Part shown: in pieces, positions 35,408-43,781 of the stretch
Layout of the letters: each line of letters opens with the position of its first letter
Position numbering within the stretch: the first letter of the stretch is position 1
NCBI RefSeq assembly: GCF_014638845.1
Contig: NZ_BMFP01000003.1
Location: forward strand, 310,001-374,000
Direction of reading: 5' to 3'
DNA: 64,000 nt
DNA from: Pontibacter amylolyticus
GTDB taxonomy: Bacteria > Bacteroidota > Bacteroidia > Cytophagales > Hymenobacteraceae
Translations under genes and position numbers: made by a program
The notes under the pieces: generated by a model
Told to the model about the DNA's origin: nothing
The model's input: only the letters and a program-made list of their open reading frames with translations
The model's database searches: none

Positions 35408-37081
35408 ATGTCCCCTGTCCCAATCAGTCTCCTTAACTCCATAAAGCACAGTAAAATTCCATACCTGTTCTGGCTGGCAGTTTTACTGCTTTGTGCCCTG
35501 CCTGCTGTGACGAGCGCGCAGGAAGTGACGGAGCAAGACACGGCGGTTGCTGCGGCGCCCACCTGGCCCGAAGACTCCCTGGGCAGACGCACGCCGCGGG
35601 GCACCGTCTCGGGTTTTATCAAGGCAGTGGCCGACGGAGACTATACAAGGGCTGCCTTCTACCTGAACCTGGTATCGCCCACCGACACCATACAGGACGG
35701 CGCCGCGATGGCACAGGCGCTGCAACGTATGCTGGACCAGCGTAGCAAAACCATCCCCCGTTCCTGGATCAGCAATCTCCCTGAGGGCGACCTCGACGAC
35801 AACCTGCCCCAAAACCTGGAGCGGGTCGGTACTGCTACCGTAGACGAGCAGAACGTTGACATCCTGCTCGAGAAAACAGAAGGACCAGCGGGGGGGCCTA
35901 TCTGGCTGATAGCGGCTGAAACCCTGAAACAAGTGCCCCTGCAGGAAGCAGCCCCCGCCGAAACCGTGGTCGAGAAAACATTGCCCGGCTTTCTGGAGGA
36001 AAACCGCTGGGGAGGTGCACCGACAGGCCATTGGCTGGGGTTACTGCTGATAGGAATTGTCTCCTATCTGCTTGCATGGGGCATCACTTCGGGGTTGATT
36101 TTTGTGATCGGCTACATCTGGCGCAGAACCCGCAACGAGCCGACGTATGGTTTTATCAGCGCCTTCTCATTGCCGGTGCGGCTATACCTGGCCGCTCTCC
36201 TGTTGGTATACCTGAGCCAGCGACTGGGCATTTCGTTCGTGCTGCGACAACGCTTCAGTGAGTTGACCATCATTATCGGCCTGATAGCGGTATTGCTGTT
36301 GCTTTGGCGCCTGGTGGATGTCATCACCAGTTTCAGTAAGCGACGCCTGGTGGAACGCCACAACATGGGGGGCATCTCCATTGTGCTTTTCCTGCAGCGC
36401 GGAGCCAAGATCGCCTTGGTGGTGTTCGGTGTTATTTTCATTCTCAGCACCCTGGGCTTTGACGTGACCACAGGTTTGGCCGCACTGGGTATTGGCGGTA
36501 TCGCGCTGGCGCTGGGTGCCCAGAAAACGGTGGAGAACTTTGTCGGAAGCGTTACGCTTATTGCCGACCAGCCCATCCGGGTGGGCGATTTTTGCAAAGT
36601 AGGTGACACGAGCGGCACGGTAGAGCAGATCGGCATGCGTTCCACTAGGCTGCGCACCACCGAGCGCACCATAGTCACGATTCCGAACGGGGACTTTTCT
36701 TCGCAGAAGATCGAGAACTTCGCCCACCGCGACCGCTTCCTGTTCAGCCCTACCCTACGACTACGCTATGACACCACGCCGCCTCAGATACAGGCCGTGT
36801 TACGCTCCCTGCGGGAAACACTCTCCGCGCATCCTAAAATAGAGAAAACCAGTGCACGCGTTCGCCTCACCGAGATTACGGCAGATGCCCTGAAAGTCGA
36901 GGTGTTTTCATACATCCTGACCAGAGACTTTAACGAACACCTGGAAATCAAGGAAGGACTCCTCATTACCATGATGGATGCCGTCAATAGCAAAGGCAAG
37001 GGCTTTGCACTGCCTGTTCAGCAACTGCTGGTCAGCAATGATGGTGCAGGTATGGAAGAGGGAAAAGATAAGGCCTCTTGA
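35408..37081 (+). CDS. Mechanosensitive ion channel protein, MscS family
   Basis: 557 residues from ATG at 35408, which gives a signal peptide (IPYLFWLAVLLLCALPAVTSAQ); the longer frame to 35267 has no signal. A periplasmic N-terminal domain (about 40-195) precedes four or five membrane spans. The pore helix and beta domain carry GIGGIALALGAQKTVENFVGSVTLIADQPIRVGDFCKV and TVEQIGMRSTRLRTTERTIVTIPNGDFSSQKIEN, hallmark MscS sequence. It releases osmolytes on membrane tension. It is convergent with ACR3, 17 bp apart. Confidence 0.93.
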   Translation: MSPVPISLLNSIKHSKIPYLFWLAVLLLCALPAVTSAQEVTEQDTAVAAAPTWPEDSLGRRTPRGTVSGFIKAVADGDYTRAAFYLNLVSPTDTIQDGAAMAQALQRMLDQRSKTIPRSWISNLPEGDLDDNLPQNLERVGTATVDEQNVDILLEKTEGPAGGPIWLIAAETLKQVPLQEAAPAETVVEKTLPGFLEENRWGGAPTGHWLGLLLIGIVSYLLAWGITSGLIFVIGYIWRRTRNEPTYGFISAFSLPVRLYLAALLLVYLSQRLGISFVLRQRFSELTIIIGLIAVLLLLWRLVDVITSFSKRRLVERHNMGGISIVLFLQRGAKIALVVFGVIFILSTLGFDVTTGLAALGIGGIALALGAQKTVENFVGSVTLIADQPIRVGDFCKVGDTSGTVEQIGMRSTRLRTTERTIVTIPNGDFSSQKIENFAHRDRFLFSPTLRLRYDTTPPQIQAVLRSLRETLSAHPKIEKTSARVRLTEITADALKVEVFSYILTRDFNEHLEIKEGLLITMMDAVNSKGKGFALPVQQLLVSNDGAGMEEGKDKAS

Positions 37082-37098
37082 AGACGGGCTAATGAATT

Positions 37099-38142
37099 CT
37101 AGAACTTGTTTTTGTTCGCATAGGCCACCAGCGAGAGCATAACCGGCACTTCCACCAGCACGCCCACCACGCATACCAGCGCAGCCGGGCTGTCGAGGCC
37201 GAAAAGCGCGATGGACACCGCCACGGCAAGTTCAAAGAAGTTACTGGCCCCCACCATGGCTGCTGGCGCGCACACGGCGTAGCCCAGTCTGAGCTTACGA
37301 CCGCTGTACCAGGTCAGGAAAAAGATGAAGTAGGTCTGCAGGATAAGCGGTATGGCAATGAAAACGATGATGAGCGGATTGTTGAGAATGTTAACGCCCT
37401 GGAAGGCGAAAAGCAAGATCAGAGTGAGCAACAGGGCGAGCACGCTCATGGGCTTGAGCCGGGGCAGAAACTCCCTCGTAAACCACTCCTCCCCTTTCGA
37501 TCTGATCAGGGTACGGCTCGTCAGAAAACCCGCCACGAGCGGCACCACCACATAAATGACGATGCTCAGAAACAGCGTATCGTAAGGCACCGTTACATCC
37601 GTAATACCCAGCAACAGGCCCACGATCGGCACGAAGGCCACCAGGATGATCAGGTCGTTGACAGACACCTGCATGAGGGTATAGTTCGGATCGCCGTCGC
37701 TTAGGTAAGACCACACAAAGACCATGGCTGTGCAGGGGGCCGCCCCCAGAATGATGGCACCTGCTATGTATTCCCCAGCCTGCTCTGGCGTGATGAAGGC
37801 GGAATAGAGGTTGGAAAAGAAAAGCCAGGCAAAAAAAGCCATGGTAAAAGGTTTGATCAGCCAGTTCACGATCACGGTGAGCACAATGCCGGTTGGCTTG
37901 CGACCGATGCGCTTGAGGCTGGTGAAGTCAATCTGCAGCATCATCGGGTAGATCATCAGCCAGATCAGGATGGCGATGGGAATATTCACCTGGTACACCT
38001 CCATCCTACTGAGCACCTCCATCTGGTCTCCGGCCACATAACCGATCAGGGTGCCACCCACAATACAGAGGATCACCCAGATGGTGAGGTATTTTTCAAA
38101 AAAGGCAATCTGCTTTTTGGGTTGTTGGGTTGGTTGTGCCAT
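37099..38142 (-). CDS. acr3: ACR3-family arsenite efflux transporter
   Basis: 347 residues with ten membrane helices. Family signatures are IWLMIYPMMLQIDFTSL, VNWLIKPFTMAFFAWLFF and the conserved Cys in GAAPCTAMVFVWS followed by LSDGDPNYTLMQVSVNDLIIL. It exports arsenite (and antimonite) using the proton motive force. No arsR, arsC or arsM is adjacent in the window, but a perfect 16-bp palindrome of ArsR-operator type lies 25 bp before the start. Confidence 0.93.
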   Translation of the reverse strand: MAQPTQQPKKQIAFFEKYLTIWVILCIVGGTLIGYVAGDQMEVLSRMEVYQVNIPIAILIWLMIYPMMLQIDFTSLKRIGRKPTGIVLTVIVNWLIKPFTMAFFAWLFFSNLYSAFITPEQAGEYIAGAIILGAAPCTAMVFVWSYLSDGDPNYTLMQVSVNDLIILVAFVPIVGLLLGITDVTVPYDTLFLSIVIYVVVPLVAGFLTSRTLIRSKGEEWFTREFLPRLKPMSVLALLLTLILLFAFQGVNILNNPLIIVFIAIPLILQTYFIFFLTWYSGRKLRLGYAVCAPAAMVGASNFFELAVAVSIALFGLDSPAALVCVVGVLVEVPVMLSLVAYANKNKF

Positions 38143-38166
38143 GCTGCTGTCCGTTCAGGTATACGC

Positions 38167-38182
38167 ATCGTAATATTACGAT
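38167..38182. promoter_or_regulatory. ArsR-type operator palindrome upstream of acr3
   Basis: ATCGTAATATTACGAT is a perfect 16-bp palindrome 25 bp upstream of the acr3 start codon. Its sequence and position suit an ArsR/SmtB-family repressor site controlling arsenite-inducible transcription. The regulator is not in the window. Confidence 0.65.
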
Positions 38183-38426
38183 AATAAAATCAACTGCAAA
38201 AATTATTTAGCAGCTTTTCTTGCCTGACAGAAATTACAGCTATATGGTACCTATCTATGATTGAGTAGGGAAATTTGAAACAATTAGGAAGCGGGCTCCG
38301 GTTTTTGAGAAAAATCGTTTTAATTAAAGAAATCAAATTTTCAGATATAGGAGCCTGTTGCTGAACGCGCGCTCCTTTAGCTGATGGTTTGCTTTCTTTA
38401 AATGACAACTTTTAGCCGAAGTTTCC

Positions 38427-38684
38427 ATGATCATCACCTCTATTCTTACTTTCATTGGCCTGCTGGGTACGCTGGCCATTGTAGCCTACTTGCGTCAGGT
38501 GGAAGACGCGATTGACGAAATGCAGGAACAGTTCGAAGTGCCCGTCTGCCCGGTTTGCCACCTCCCCCACCCGCCGGAGCAGGATGAACGGATGCATACT
38601 GGCCAGCTGCACCGCCTCAGCAATTATTACAAGCGCCGCAAACTCGCCTCCAGAGGTATACAGGGTGTACGCCAAGGCATGTAG
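38427..38684 (+). CDS. Small membrane protein with CPVC motif
   Basis: 85 residues: one N-terminal membrane helix (IITSILTFIGLLGTLAIVAYL), an acidic amphipathic helix (RQVEDAIDEMQEQFEV), then CPVCHLPHPP, where two Cys and nearby His residues may bind zinc. The C-terminus is basic. No family is recognised. It starts 245 bp from acr3 in the opposite direction. Confidence 0.5.
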   Translation: MIITSILTFIGLLGTLAIVAYLRQVEDAIDEMQEQFEVPVCPVCHLPHPPEQDERMHTGQLHRLSNYYKRRKLASRGIQGVRQGM

Positions 38685-38711
38685 CAAAAAGTATCTGCCT
38701 GAGCAGGGTGC

Positions 38712-39410
38712 CTATACCTCTCCCGAGAGTTCTTTGGAAGTATACTTGACGTTGTTGCGGAAGAGCTGGCTAAAGATAGCCTGGAAAAGTGGTGTGGGAA
38801 CGTGCTCTTCGTCGAGCTGCAGCGTGGCCAGCAGGCGCATGACCTCCTGCAGTTTGCCGAGCTTGCATGGCTCGTTCATGTGGTTGAGTTCTTCCTTGCC
38901 AAACAGGAAGGTATTGGCCAGGCGATCGTCGGTGCGCTCAATGTAATCCATCACCTCGTATACCCGGGCAGCAAGCTCGGACAGCATCGTGTCGTTGGTC
39001 ACGCGGTCGAATTTCCAGAGGTAGGGCACGATGGGCGCCCCCAGCTGCTGGCTTCGCTCGATATCGGAAAGTCGCTTGTAAAGCAATAGCGCCAATACCA
39101 CGTTATTACAGCAATCTTTACGCTGGCCAAGCTCACGGAACAGACCAATAGCCCGCTGTACGGTGCTGAAAACGTGCTCGACTATCTGTTGCTCGTCTTT
39201 CCGCCAGTTGCTCATGTGTACCAGGTCGTCGGTCATGTTGAAGTATCCCGGATTCTGGTAAACTGCCTCTTCCACGGACTGCACCATGGCCTCGAAACCA
39301 GCGGTAGCTTTGAGCAAGCGGTTGAAGCAAATAAAGTAGGCGATCTGATGGGGGGTCATGGGCACCTGCCGAAAGCGAAGTGTCGTTTTGATGGCCTCAG
39401 GAATGTTCAT
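38712..39410 (-). CDS. Hypothetical helical protein, 232 aa
   Basis: A soluble protein with no signal peptide and predicted mostly helical. Recognisable stretches are MTPHQIAYFICFNRLLKATAGFEAMVQSVEEAVYQNPGY-like text at the N-terminus and ELAARVYEVMDYIERTDDRLANTFLFGKEELNHM in the middle. There are two adjacent Cys in RKDCCNNVVLALLLYKRL. Codon use is native. I do not recognise the family; it stands alone. Confidence 0.65.
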   Translation of the reverse strand: MNIPEAIKTTLRFRQVPMTPHQIAYFICFNRLLKATAGFEAMVQSVEEAVYQNPGYFNMTDDLVHMSNWRKDEQQIVEHVFSTVQRAIGLFRELGQRKDCCNNVVLALLLYKRLSDIERSQQLGAPIVPYLWKFDRVTNDTMLSELAARVYEVMDYIERTDDRLANTFLFGKEELNHMNEPCKLGKLQEVMRLLATLQLDEEHVPTPLFQAIFSQLFRNNVKYTSKELSGEV

Positions 39411-39519
39411 AGAAGTGACCCATTAAAGGTTAACGAATCCACCCGGCAGGAAGGAGTAAATCAAATATAATGCATTCATAATCAGTTATTCAATACCCAG
39501 AAGTGGGTATTTTTGGAGC

Positions 39520-40542
39520 TCATACAGTCACGACCACTTTCCCCACGGTTTTGCCCTGCTGAAACAGGCGGATGGCCGCGTGCATGTCGTCGAACGCAAA
39601 CGTGTGCCCCACATGCTGCGGTGCCAGTTGCAAGGCCTGCAATCCCTGCAGTAAGTCATGCATCATATCGGTCTGCTCGTAGAGGTAGATCAGGTTAAAG
39701 CCCATCAGCGATTTGTTTTCGGTGGGGAGCCTGAGCGGGTCTATTTTTGGGCGGCGCAGGTATTTCCAGAAGAGGCGCGGGTAATTCGGCTTACTGCCGT
39801 GGCTGCTGAACGAGGCATTGCCGTAGACCACCATGCGCCCCATCGGCGCCAGCGCCTTCCAGCCCTGCTCAAGTATACGTCCGCCGATGCACTCCATGAT
39901 CAGGTGGAGGGGGCGACCGTGCAAGCTGTGCATGAGCTTGTCATAGAAGTCACTGTCCCGCAAGATCACATCGCCGTAGTGCTCGTGCTTTCGCAGAAAA
40001 TCCACCTTATCCGGCCGGCCCACGGTGCCGATGGTATAGGCCCCCACCTTCTGGCAGATGCGGTTGGCCAGGATGCCCACGCCGCCTGCCGCACTGTGTA
40101 TGAGCACGTTCATGCCCGGCTTCAGGTTACCCAGCTCGGTGAGGGCGTAATAGGCGGTGAGCCCTTGCACCAGGAAGCCGGCACCCTCCTCAAAGCTCCA
40201 GCGCTCGGGCAGCGGCAGCACATAGCGGTGGTGACTGTTGATGTGCGAAACGTAGCCACCGAACCTGGTGGCGCCCATCACCCGGTCCCCGACCTGCCAG
40301 TCGCCAGCCTCCTCTCCCACCGCCACGATCTCGCCCGCAAACTCCAGCCCAGGTATAAACGAGCCGCTGGGGGTGGCACTGTAGAGGCCCTGCATGGCAA
40401 AGATGTCGGCAAAGTTGAGCCCGATCGCCCGCACCTGCACGCAAACCTCATCCGGTCCGGGCGACTCAAGTGATTCCTTTCGCAGCTCCAGGTTACGGAT
40501 AGAGCCAGCCTTTGTCATGCGGTATACCTGTCGGTCGATCAT
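39520..40542 (-). CDS. Zinc-type alcohol dehydrogenase-like / quinone oxidoreductase (MDR superfamily)
   Basis: 340 residues. The GroES-like N-terminal half has RAIGLNFADIFAMQGLY and PGLEFAGEIVAVG. The Rossmann half has NVLIHSAAGGVGILANRICQKVGA (AGGVG nucleotide-binding loop) and LIMECIGG. The structural and catalytic zinc ligands of alcohol dehydrogenases are absent, placing it with NADPH-dependent quinone reductase/VAT-1-like enzymes. It is cytoplasmic; substrate unknown. Confidence 0.88.
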   Translation of the reverse strand: MIDRQVYRMTKAGSIRNLELRKESLESPGPDEVCVQVRAIGLNFADIFAMQGLYSATPSGSFIPGLEFAGEIVAVGEEAGDWQVGDRVMGATRFGGYVSHINSHHRYVLPLPERWSFEEGAGFLVQGLTAYYALTELGNLKPGMNVLIHSAAGGVGILANRICQKVGAYTIGTVGRPDKVDFLRKHEHYGDVILRDSDFYDKLMHSLHGRPLHLIMECIGGRILEQGWKALAPMGRMVVYGNASFSSHGSKPNYPRLFWKYLRRPKIDPLRLPTENKSLMGFNLIYLYEQTDMMHDLLQGLQALQLAPQHVGHTFAFDDMHAAIRLFQQGKTVGKVVVTV

Positions 40543-40717
40543 TGCCTTGTATGAGTTAAAGTTGTCTAAACGCTGCTTACGACAAACAGCCGCCGCCGTA
40601 AGGTTAATGAAAAAAATGGATAGGCCGTGTGGAATCCGGGGCTTTGCTGCATCTATTATACAAATGCAGCAGAGGGACTGTCTGCAACGTCAACCCTAAT
40701 CGGAAAGGAGCCGCACC

Positions 40718-41221
40718 ATGGCACAGGTACAGGAAAAACAGAACCCGGCAAAAGGCAGTAGAAAACGCGCACGCAACAAAGGCTTTCACCTCGACATGAC
40801 GCCCATGGTGGACCTGGCCTCGCTGCTGATGACATTCTTCATGCTCACCACCACGTTTGCCAGATTTCAGACCTTGGAGATCAATATGCCCACTGCGCAA
40901 GGCCCTGACACGCCTGTAGCTGGCAAAAATGCGCTGAACATTGTGCTCGACGAAGCAGACAAGGTATACTACTTCTTCGGCTACCCGGGCGATGCACCCG
41001 AGGTGAGGCAAACAGACCTTTCCACTACCGGACTCCGGCAGGTGTTGCTGGGTGAGCAGGTGAAGCGCAATCCGAACATGGTGGTGCTGGTGAAAGCGAC
41101 GAAAAGCTCCCGTTTCAAGAACCTGGTGGACGCGCTCGACGAGCTGAAGATCACGGACACCCGTAAATACGCCCTGGTGGAGCTGCGCGAAGAAGACAAG
41201 GCTTTACTGGCCACCCGGTAA
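40718..41221 (+). CDS. exbD: ExbD/TolR-family biopolymer transport protein (orphan)
   Basis: 167 residues: a basic N-terminus (KGSRKRARNKGFHLDM), one membrane helix with the proton-channel Asp in MTPMVDLASLLMTFFMLTT, and a periplasmic domain (KNALNIVLDEADKVYYFFG, VVLVKATKSSRFKNLVDALDEL). ExbD normally works with ExbB/TolQ to energise outer-membrane transport. No ExbB or TonB gene is next to it, and a terminator follows directly, so its partner must be elsewhere. Confidence 0.88.
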   Translation: MAQVQEKQNPAKGSRKRARNKGFHLDMTPMVDLASLLMTFFMLTTTFARFQTLEINMPTAQGPDTPVAGKNALNIVLDEADKVYYFFGYPGDAPEVRQTDLSTTGLRQVLLGEQVKRNPNMVVLVKATKSSRFKNLVDALDELKITDTRKYALVELREEDKALLATR

Positions 41222-41223
41222 GC

Positions 41224-41260
41224 AAAAGCCCTGCTGCACTAAGGGGCAGCAGGGCTTTCA
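41224..41260. terminator. Bidirectional terminator after exbD
   Basis: AAAAGCCCTGCTGC and GCAGCAGGGCTTT form a strong stem between convergent exbD and the lipoprotein gene at 41302. Confidence 0.88.
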
Positions 41261-41301
41261 CAAGATATGCATTACAGGTATACCTTTAACGGAAGTTCCC
41301 C

Positions 41302-41913
41302 TTACTCCGCTGGTCCCGTGGCATAATTGCAGCTAACGGTCGGGTTAAAGGGGAAGTGCATTCCGGAAGGGTTATGCTTCCATACCCAGGCATGCAGCTG
41401 GTAATTGTCAAAAGGAAGTGGGTTTGTCGGTGAGTTGATGTACACGTCGAAAACCTGATCGCCCAGCATCGGTGTCGTGCTCTGCCCCCACTCGTCAGCC
41501 CGGATGATGAACTCCACCCCAACGAGCTTCAGACGGCCATTTTTCTGCGGTTCGTACAGCAAGGCCTCGGGTTGGCTGGGGTCGAGCACACCATCCAGCA
41601 GGAGCGGATTTACATAATGATAGCCCATACCGCCCAGCACCGGATGGCTGACACAAGGACTAAAAGGTACGTAGCCGTCTTCCATGGCCTCTTCGACACG
41701 GTGGTAGCGGGCGGTGGCACTGCGAATGTCGTCCAGCACTTTGTTATGCAGGGCCGAATTAGGTCGTTTGGGCCCTGCATTGGCTTCTAGTTGAGCAGCA
41801 AGCGGCTCAGGTGTATCCAGACTTTCACTGTCACAGCCCAGGAACAGAAAGGCCGAGACAAATAACAGGAAGGATACCAATGTTTTGAACTGGTGTTGAG
41901 ATGGTGTGAGCAT
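41302..41913 (-). CDS. Uncharacterised conserved lipoprotein
   Basis: 203 residues: signal TLVSFLLFVSAFLFLGC with a lipid-attached Cys, then a domain with ARYHRVEEAMEDGYVPFSPC, GMGYHYVNPLLLDGVLDPSQPEALLYEP, GRLKLVGVEFIIRADEW and a C-terminal YQLHAWVWKHNPSGMHFPFNPTVSCNY. The two Cys could form a disulfide, and the regular His/Trp/Tyr pattern suggests a binding site. I recall similar proteins of unknown role in several phyla but cannot name the family. Confidence 0.7.
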   Translation of the reverse strand: MLTPSQHQFKTLVSFLLFVSAFLFLGCDSESLDTPEPLAAQLEANAGPKRPNSALHNKVLDDIRSATARYHRVEEAMEDGYVPFSPCVSHPVLGGMGYHYVNPLLLDGVLDPSQPEALLYEPQKNGRLKLVGVEFIIRADEWGQSTTPMLGDQVFDVYINSPTNPLPFDNYQLHAWVWKHNPSGMHFPFNPTVSCNYATGPAE

Positions 41914-42239
41914 AGTTTGGAGAGAATAGAACTAAATAATGGTGAAAAGCAGTAATTCCCTACAAAGCAAAAGCAAGACTAAGTCTGGCAGATGCAAGTA
42001 GTGCCTTGGTATAAGCAAGCGGGTGATGGAAGGATAGCCGGTATGCTACCCGGGTAGCGGGTGGAGATAGCGTTGTGAATACTTAGAGCGTACGAATAGA
42101 AAATAAAGATAGTAACATGTTTTCATTAATAATTTTTATTTAAGCAAAGAGACTGCGGAAAAGCAAACATCCTTCAAATAAATCATGGTGCATTCAACAA
42201 TATTTACTTTATTGAATATACGTTAAGCCCTCACCTGCT
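41914..42239. other. Intergenic region upstream of the ECF sigma operon
   Basis: About 325 bp, increasingly AT-rich towards the sigma-factor start, so it probably carries the promoters of both divergent transcripts. I could not place a convincing promoter or hairpin. Confidence 0.4.
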
Positions 42240-42812
42240 ATGTTTTTAAAGTTCTTCTCGAAATCCCGTTCCACTGATGACCTGGAGCTAGTGCGGCAAT
42301 ACCGCCGGACCGGTGACCTGGACGTGATCGGGAAACTCTTCGAGCGGCACACGGAGATGGTATACCTGATCTGCCTGCGCTACCTCGGGGAGGAAGAGGA
42401 CAGCAAAGACGCCACCATGCAGGTGTTCGAGCAGTTGATCGTGGCCCTAAAGCGGCATGAGGTGAGCAACTTTAAATCGTGGCTGCACTCTCTCACCAAA
42501 AACCACTGCCTGCAACTGCTGCGCACCAACCGCCTGAAAGAAAAAGTGAACCAGGCCCTGCCACGCGAGCAACACACCCTGCCCCAAGGCGAAACACCTC
42601 AGGCGGACCTCGACTGGCAAGCGCTCGAACACGGACTCGTACACCTCCCCGCCGAGCAGCGCACCTGCATCGAGCTGTTTTACCTGCAGCAGAAAAGCTA
42701 CCGCGAGATAGAGGAGATAACCGGCTGCGACCTCAAACAGGTAAAGAGTTACATACAGAACGGGCGTCGGAACCTTAAAATTTACATTGAAAAAAACCAT
42801 GCGCAACGATAA
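42240..42812 (+). CDS. ECF-type RNA polymerase sigma factor
   Basis: 190 residues. Region 2 is at about 15-85 (ELVRQYRRTGDLDVIGKLFERHTEMVYLICLRYLGEEEDSKDATMQVFEQL). Region 4 is at about 130-185 (LPAEQRTCIELFYLQQKSYREIEEITGCDLKQVKSYIQNGRRNLKIYI), a helix-turn-helix for -35 recognition. There is no region 3, as in ECF factors. It overlaps the next gene by 14 bp, the usual layout for a sigma/anti-sigma pair. Its targets are unknown. Confidence 0.92.
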   Translation: MFLKFFSKSRSTDDLELVRQYRRTGDLDVIGKLFERHTEMVYLICLRYLGEEEDSKDATMQVFEQLIVALKRHEVSNFKSWLHSLTKNHCLQLLRTNRLKEKVNQALPREQHTLPQGETPQADLDWQALEHGLVHLPAEQRTCIELFYLQQKSYREIEEITGCDLKQVKSYIQNGRRNLKIYIEKNHAQR

Positions 42813-43545
42813 AATACAAACAAGCGAATGGGGACTGGAGGAACACCCCTCCACAGAGCTGCTGCGGCAATACGAGGAAGGCTCGCTGCCGCCGGCTACC
42901 AATTACGAACTCGAAAAGCACCTGCTCGACTGCGAGATGTGTGAGGATATACTGACGGGCATGTCGCTCTCTGACCGGAACCGGACAAGCCAGGCTCGCT
43001 ACCGCATCTGGCAGCGGGTGCGCACCCGCCTGCGTCGCAAGCATCGTCCCAGAACAATCCTTAGCCTGGCAGACTGGCGGGTGGCTGTGGGCGTGCTGAT
43101 GATGTTTAGTTCGCTGGGCCTTATCCTGTTTTACGCTTACACACGCACGGCCGCTCAGGAAAAAGCAGCCATACATGCGGCCGGGATACTGCCCCCTAGT
43201 CCGGAGGAGCTGCTGGCCCGCACGATCGATGCGGCAATCGTGCTCGACATTCCGGCACCGCCTGTCAGTAACAGCGACCTTGAAAACGGCAGTCAGAAAG
43301 CCCTGTCTGAGTTTAGTCTGCAAGGGCAGGTGCTCAATGCAAACGGACGAGGTATAGCACAGGCTACCATTCGGGTACAGGGCAGTCCTTGGGAAACCAT
43401 GAGCGACGACAAGGGCTATTTCAGGCTCTCACTTGCTGCCGGCAGCCATACCTTACTTGTCAGCAGTCCCGGCTTCGCTTCGCAGACCTTTAGTGTTGCA
43501 AGTCCTGACAAAACACTTCAGCTGCGCCTCGAAAACAAGCGGTAG
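42799..43545 (+). CDS. Membrane anti-sigma-like protein with periplasmic carboxypeptidase-regulatory-like domain
   Basis: 248 residues from ATG at 42799, inside the sigma gene. The cytoplasmic part has HPSTELLRQYEEGSLPPATNYELEKHLLDCEMCEDIL, like a zf-HC2 anti-sigma zinc finger (H...CxxC). One membrane helix follows (VAVGVLMMFSSLGLILFYAY, about residue 95). The periplasmic end is a CarboxypepD_reg-like/DUF4480-type beta sandwich (FSLQGQVLNANGRGIAQATIRVQG ... DDKGYFRL). It likely holds the ECF factor inactive until a periplasmic signal arrives. Fusion of the two modules is uncommon. Confidence 0.8.
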   Translation: MRNDKIQTSEWGLEEHPSTELLRQYEEGSLPPATNYELEKHLLDCEMCEDILTGMSLSDRNRTSQARYRIWQRVRTRLRRKHRPRTILSLADWRVAVGVLMMFSSLGLILFYAYTRTAAQEKAAIHAAGILPPSPEELLARTIDAAIVLDIPAPPVSNSDLENGSQKALSEFSLQGQVLNANGRGIAQATIRVQGSPWETMSDDKGYFRLSLAAGSHTLLVSSPGFASQTFSVASPDKTLQLRLENKR

Positions 43546-43781
43546 ATTAACAACCAGCATGCGTAACAACGCATGTCCCTTTTTGCTTTTTCATTAAGTC
43601 AAAATCAAACATAGACAGCATTATGATGTAACCCTTCGCGTTTAAATTCAGTATTTCCATCATGATTTTAGGGTAAAAACACTTAAATTACACCCTGAAA
43701 ACCTTTGCCAGAAGAATATAGACTCCAAGATTGCTTAGATTCATGTTCCTCTACCACCCCTGGCGGAGGACTTGGAATACT

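Noticed and set aside
43628..43655. GTAAC with AGTATT 17 nt downstream, upstream of the phytochrome gene
   Set aside because: It resembles the small-RNA promoters, but the -10 matches only in part (GTAT); too weak to call.
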